From the NCBI GenBank assembly GCA_002384725.1, contig DGBF01000158.1, forward strand, positions 1-9,414: DNA of 9,414 bases, written 5' to 3'. Under the pieces are notes generated by a model that was given only the letters and a program-made list of their open reading frames with translations, did no database searches and had not been told where the DNA came from. This DNA comes from Flavobacteriales bacterium UBA4011 (lineage in GTDB: Bacteria > Bacteroidota > Bacteroidia > Flavobacteriales_D > Crocinitomicaceae). The translations under genes and the position numbers were made by a program. Positions within the stretch are counted from its first letter, which is position 1. Each line of letters opens with the position of its first letter. Below are positions 6,235-9,414 of this stretch, piece after piece.

Positions 6235-6893
6235 GCGTAGCGCTTCAAATTCATCAAGATCTTAAAAGCGATATCTATTTCAGCTTGATTCACAACGATC
6301 GTAAACTCATTCGAAGTAGACACTACTTGTACGATATTAATTCCTTCCCACGCCAATTGCTTCAGAATATAATAGTAGATACCGTAAATCTCTGTGTTTA
6401 CAGTCGGTAATTTTACCGTGACGGATGCTAATTTCTCGCTGTGTGCCTTGAGTTTTTCTTTCTTGAAGAATTCTTTTACTATTTCATTTTGACTGGCCGA
6501 TACTATAAAAGTTGTTTCCGATAATCCTTGAGAGATGGTGTAAAAGTTGTCGTTTTCCTTTCTCAATAATTGTATGAAATCGGTTTGTGCATTTTTTAAA
6601 GACTCTGAATTCTCATAAGTAAAATCGGAAAGATTACTTCTCACAAGAAAATCACCTAATTCCGACATCATATTCGTAATCTTGATATTCAATCGATGAT
6701 ACAGACCAGGAGACATACGTTTTATTGTCATCACAATAGCGCCTTCTTTAATGGGTTTGCCCATTTTGCTCTCAATTTCTGGTTTTAACTTTCTCGCCAA
6801 AGCGGAAATGTTAATCAAGTTATCCGTTATTGCTTCACGCAAAAAAGGACTGCGGTTTATGAGGTCTTCTGTTATTTTTCCTATTGAATCCAT
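6231..6893 (-). CDS. Uncharacterised protein with C-terminal ACT-like domain
   Basis: A 220-residue predicted cytosolic protein with no signal peptide or membrane segment. The N-terminal part (about 1-70) is helical and, with LINISALARKLKPEIESK and KEGAIVMTIKRM, looks like a small helix-turn-helix-type domain. The C-terminal half resembles ACT-type ligand-binding folds: one beta-alpha unit around 107-133 (FYTISQGLSETTFIVSASQ) and a fuller one at 145-217 (ASVTVKLP, IYYYILKQLAWEGINIVQVV, FTIVVNQ, IAFKILMNL). This recalls the tandem ACT modules of aspartokinase, but no kinase domain is present. A transcriptional or allosteric regulator sensing a small molecule is a guess. I chose the ATG at 6893; a TTG two codons earlier (6899) is also in frame. 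The gene follows cmk after 115 bases and may have its own promoter. Confidence 0.75.
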   Translation of the reverse strand: MDSIGKITEDLINRSPFLREAITDNLINISALARKLKPEIESKMGKPIKEGAIVMTIKRMSPGLYHRLNIKITNMMSELGDFLVRSNLSDFTYENSESLKNAQTDFIQLLRKENDNFYTISQGLSETTFIVSASQNEIVKEFFKKEKLKAHSEKLASVTVKLPTVNTEIYGIYYYILKQLAWEGINIVQVVSTSNEFTIVVNQAEIDIAFKILMNLKRYA

Positions 6894-6994
6894 TTTCAAT
6901 CAGTTCTGTGATTCTTGCGAATCATTGGGGATTTATATTTTAAAATGAGTAGGTGATAGTGTGAAATTCTTAAAGTATTGTGTCAGAATTCGCA

Positions 6995-7002
6995 CAAATA
7001 TA
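6995..7002 (-). promoter_or_regulatory. Candidate -7 element for the ACT-like gene
   Basis: The minus strand reads TATATTTG, an exact match to TAnnTTTG, seven bases after the cmk stop codon. It would give a leader of about 95 bases before the ATG at 6893. No TTG is visible at the -33 spacing, so readthrough from cmk remains equally possible. Confidence 0.35.
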
Positions 7003-7008
7003 AAGTTA

Positions 7009-7713
7009 TTAAGCTGAAATTTCACGAATACGGTCAATAACTATACTCAATTGTTCCTTTTTTGACAAGCGTGAGTTGTCCAACACCCATGCATCTGGGG
7101 TCTGAATCAATGGGCTTTCTTCACGTGTACTGTCTATTCGATCTCTTTCGAGAAGATTTGTTTTAATTTCAGCAATAGTCACGTCAGCTCCAGTCGATTT
7201 TAACTCGTCATATCGGCGTATTGCTCTAACTTCTGGAGAAGCGGTTAGAAATATTTTCAATTCAGCATCTGGGAAAACGACAGATCCAATATCACGCCCA
7301 TCCATGATTACACCGCCCAAAGCACCCATTTCTCTTTGTTCTTCCACCAATTTTTGGCGAACCTCCTTTATTGTTGCAACCGGAGAAACGACATTGGAAA
7401 TTTCCATCGAACGAATATATTTTTCCACAAGTTCACCGTTTAAGGTCAATTGCGGCTTTTCCATTACTGGTCCAAAAATGAATCGTAGTTCAATTTCGTT
7501 CAGATGCGCAATGATTTTTTCTTTGTCTAAATGTTCGGGAGAAACCCAATCATGGCGTCTACAGAAAAGTGTCACCCCTCTGTACATAGCGCCTGAATCG
7601 ATGTAAATATATCCCAATTCATTCGCCAATTCCTTCGCCAATGTGCTTTTGCCGCACGAGGAATGTCCGTCTATGGCAATTGTAATTTTTTTGGAGTTTA
7701 AGCCTTCGTTCAT
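7009..7713 (-). CDS. cmk: Cytidylate kinase
   Basis: Cmk phosphorylates CMP and dCMP with ATP in the cytosol, supplying CDP and dCDP for nucleotide and phospholipid synthesis. The 234-residue protein has the P-loop GHSSCGKST (16-24), the segment DSGAMYRG (39-46) that lines the nucleotide site, the CMP-binding DGRDIG (138-143), and the lid region ERDRIDSTREESPL (189-202) with its Arg residues. The length suits the family, and the insertion between P-loop and DGRD is the usual NMP-binding domain. The ATG at 7713 lies 28 bases after porQ on the same strand. The porQ-cmk arrangement recurs in Bacteroidota, to my recollection including Porphyromonas gingivalis, which strengthens both calls. All motifs appear intact. 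Confidence 0.97.
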   Translation of the reverse strand: MNEGLNSKKITIAIDGHSSCGKSTLAKELANELGYIYIDSGAMYRGVTLFCRRHDWVSPEHLDKEKIIAHLNEIELRFIFGPVMEKPQLTLNGELVEKYIRSMEISNVVSPVATIKEVRQKLVEEQREMGALGGVIMDGRDIGSVVFPDAELKIFLTASPEVRAIRRYDELKSTGADVTIAEIKTNLLERDRIDSTREESPLIQTPDAWVLDNSRLSKKEQLSIVIDRIREISA

Positions 7714-7741
7714 CGGTGACGAAGATAAGTAATTTTCTGCC

Positions 7742-8776
7742 TTATTTGCGCCATTGGTCGAGGTCGGTGCTCAAGGAGATCATGTGTTGAAGTCCAGCTC
7801 GTGAAACTACGGCCATTCCGTAATCTACAGAGAATTTCTTGAAATAAAATCCTGCACCAAAAGAAAATCCACTCGCTCCCGGACGTGCTTCCAATTTCAT
7901 TTGTTGTCGTTTTTGTAAGTCAAAAGCAGCGCGTAAATGGAAGTTTTTCGAAACGAGTATTTCTGTTTGAAACGTCAAATGCCGACCAATTTTCTCCACA
8001 AAACCTGCGGTTGGGACTGGAATAGTATCACCTGTTAAAGCATCTATCGTTTCTTTTGCATTTGGATCCACATAACTCAAATCCCAACGATTTAAAGTGT
8101 GCGCCAAAAAGGAAAACCGAAAGGGTGCGTGTGCCAATTTCTTCGAAACGGCAAATTGAACATTCACGGGCAAGGGATCGTGTGTTTTCTTCGTATATCC
8201 TTTGAATTGGTATCCTGCATTTTTAACCATTAGGGTGGCCAAAAATTCATTGTCTTCGTTGTAGTAATTTCCTGCAAAATCGACCGAAGCGCCCAAGGAG
8301 GTGTAGGAAGCTAAGGTGGAATAAATAAAATTAAGTGAAGCACCAATCGAGAGCTTTGGTGAGAATGGTTTGGAAACACTCGCTCCAATGATCATATCCA
8401 TTGGTTTGAAGGTACCTTGATCATTTCCGAATTCATCGCGTCTGGTCATTTTTCCATAGTCGACAAAACGAATGTGTCCGACACCGACAAAGTTCTTCTT
8501 CAAGGTTCTCGCGTAATTGACCATTCCATAATTTATTCCGCCAGGAACTAGAGCTTGACTAAAAGAGGCATGCTTGTCCATCTGTGAATTGATCAACGAC
8601 GGATTTGCAACGCCAAGATTGACATCGGTATCTTTTACGGAAATGAAATCGGTTCCTAATCCCAGTGACCGTGCATTGAACGCTAAATCCATGAAAGTGA
8701 AGCTGTTCGTGCCGCCTGTTTGTGGTGTGGCAGTAAAACTGATAAGGAAAGCGATAACGCCAAGTTTTATCTTCAT
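7742..8776 (-). CDS. porQ: Type IX secretion system protein PorQ
   Basis: A predicted outer-membrane beta-barrel protein of 344 residues. In Porphyromonas gingivalis PorQ is needed for the type IX secretion system and, as I recall, works with PorU, PorV and PorZ in the surface attachment complex. The mature N-terminus carries the family signature GGTNSFTFMDLAFNARSLGLG, followed by NLGVANPSLI and the strand-rich barrel ending SFGAGFYFKKFSVDYGMAVV. The ATG at 8776 gives a clean signal peptide (MKIKLGVIAFLISFTATPQ). An in-frame GTG at 8821 would add 15 residues and overlap the upstream gene by eight bases, but would bury the signal sequence, so I prefer 8776. Position directly before cmk matches the known neighbourhood. 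If correct, this organism should encode the rest of the T9SS and secrete cargo with C-terminal sorting domains. Confidence 0.88.
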   Translation of the reverse strand: MKIKLGVIAFLISFTATPQTGGTNSFTFMDLAFNARSLGLGTDFISVKDTDVNLGVANPSLINSQMDKHASFSQALVPGGINYGMVNYARTLKKNFVGVGHIRFVDYGKMTRRDEFGNDQGTFKPMDMIIGASVSKPFSPKLSIGASLNFIYSTLASYTSLGASVDFAGNYYNEDNEFLATLMVKNAGYQFKGYTKKTHDPLPVNVQFAVSKKLAHAPFRFSFLAHTLNRWDLSYVDPNAKETIDALTGDTIPVPTAGFVEKIGRHLTFQTEILVSKNFHLRAAFDLQKRQQMKLEARPGASGFSFGAGFYFKKFSVDYGMAVVSRAGLQHMISLSTDLDQWRK

Positions 8777-8813
8777 TTGAGGGAATAACGCAAAGCGATT
8801 TAAAAAATTATAT

Positions 8814-9311
8814 TCAAACACGACTTCCTAGTTCAATTGCTTCCATGTTTTTTATTTTTTCTCCTTCTATTTCGAACCTCAATAAGGTTCGAACGGCATG
8901 AAAACCTTTGATTCCGGATGCTCCGGGGTTTAACCAAAGTATATTGAACCGTTTGTCGTGTTGTACCAAAAGTATATGCGAATGACCACAAACAAAAATG
9001 TTTGGCCGTTCTTTTGTCAACAATTCTGGAATTCCTTTGGCATATCTACCTGATCGTCCCCCGATATGTGTCATGACAACTTTCATTTTTTCAACGGTGA
9101 ATATTTCGGTTTCTACAGTTTCTGTCCGAATTTCTGTTTCATCTATATTACCGAAAATGATGCGGCAAGGTTTGAATTTTCTGAGTTCATCAACTACTTC
9201 CAAACTACCAATATCACCAGCATGCCAGATTTCATCAACGTCTTTGAAATGAACGAAAATTTTTGGATCGAGATGTCCATGGGTATCAGATAAAAGCCCG
9301 ATTTTTGTCAT
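8814..9311 (-). CDS. YfcE/MJ0936-family metallophosphodiesterase
   Basis: A 165-residue cytosolic calcineurin-like phosphoesterase of the small single-domain family that hydrolyses simple phosphodiesters in vitro with Mn2+ or Ni2+; its natural substrate is unsettled. All metal-ligand motifs are visible in order: D9 and H11 in SDTHG, D33 in HAGDIG, N55 in FGNID, H82 in MTHIGG, and GHSH (109-112), followed by the conserved LNPGASG (127-133). Length and order are normal. The ATG at 9311 starts directly before the first strand (MTKIGLLSDTHG). It lies 14 bases after the partial gene at the right edge and 37 bases before porQ, so it appears to be in the same transcription unit, although a link to secretion is not implied. 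Confidence 0.93.
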   Translation of the reverse strand: MTKIGLLSDTHGHLDPKIFVHFKDVDEIWHAGDIGSLEVVDELRKFKPCRIIFGNIDETEIRTETVETEIFTVEKMKVVMTHIGGRSGRYAKGIPELLTKERPNIFVCGHSHILLVQHDKRFNILWLNPGASGIKGFHAVRTLLRFEIEGEKIKNMEAIELGSRV

Positions 9312-9325
9312 GAATACGAAGATAT

Positions 9326-9414
9326 TTAAATACTTTGATTTGGCTTGGCTTTGAAGCGAGTGATTAATGCGACCAATTTACTAAAATCGACATTAAATCC
9401 TCCGATTTCAATCA
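9326..9414 (-). CDS. C-terminal end of an unidentified gene (partial)
   Basis: Reading in from the right edge on the minus strand, one frame is open for 28 codons and stops with TAA at 9328-9326. The residues end FKAKPNQSI. It lies 14 bases before the phosphodiesterase start on the same strand, typical spacing for an operon, and no promoter is seen in between. The fragment is too short to assign a family. A second frame is also open for a similar stretch, so the existence of this gene is likely but not certain. Confidence 0.4.
   Translation of the reverse strand, partial: IEIGGFNVDFSKLVALITRFKAKPNQSI

Noticed and set aside
7304..7606. Plus-strand reading frame opposite cmk
   Set aside because: It is a shadow of the cytidylate kinase gene, with no domain, promoter or ribosome-binding evidence.
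1..9414. CRISPR array, insertion sequence, tRNA or prophage remnants
   Set aside because: I saw no regularly spaced direct repeats, transposase, terminal inverted repeats, tRNA-like cloverleaf or integrase.

Overview
The window looks like a piece of a Bacteroidota chromosome, most likely from the class Flavobacteriia. The evidence is the low-GC coding style, a PorQ-type component of the type IX secretion system (T9SS), a TonB-dependent receptor with an N-terminal carboxypeptidase-regulatory-like domain, a GIN-domain (DUF2807) lipoprotein, and several TAnnTTTG-type -7 promoter elements. A narrower placement (for example Crocinitomicaceae) would be a guess. I see no mobile element, CRISPR array, tRNA or rRNA.

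Left part (1-900): the 3' end of an M61-type metallopeptidase gene (+ strand, C-terminal PDZ domain) runs in from the left edge. It is followed by about 490 bases without a protein gene. This gap is not empty. On the minus strand it holds a well-formed intrinsic terminator (507-536), several nested stems, and two segments resembling the universally conserved P4 helix strands of RNase P RNA. It is the most unusual part of the window.

Middle-left (900-4137, minus strand): mazG (nucleoside triphosphate pyrophosphohydrolase) lies upstream of a 779-residue TonB-dependent receptor. A hairpin between them may separate their transcription. mazG is divergent from the next block, and a perfect inverted repeat lies in the shared upstream region.

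Middle (4208-6234, plus strand): a PagL-like outer-membrane lipid A deacylase homologue overlaps by ATGA with a GIN-domain lipoprotein, so the two are probably translated together. A conserved-looking 61-residue membrane/secreted Cys-rich protein follows, with its own promoter starting inside the end of the lipoprotein gene.

Right part (6231-9414, minus strand): an apparent operon reads, in transcription order, an unidentified gene end at the window edge, a YfcE/MJ0936-type phosphodiesterase, porQ (T9SS), cmk (cytidylate kinase), and an uncharacterised ACT-like protein that may also have its own promoter. The last gene meets the small Cys-rich gene tail to tail, with the two stop codons sharing a TTAA palindrome.

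Most genes are envelope or housekeeping functions. I see no defence or mobile system. Product calls come from recognised motifs, and no database search was possible.
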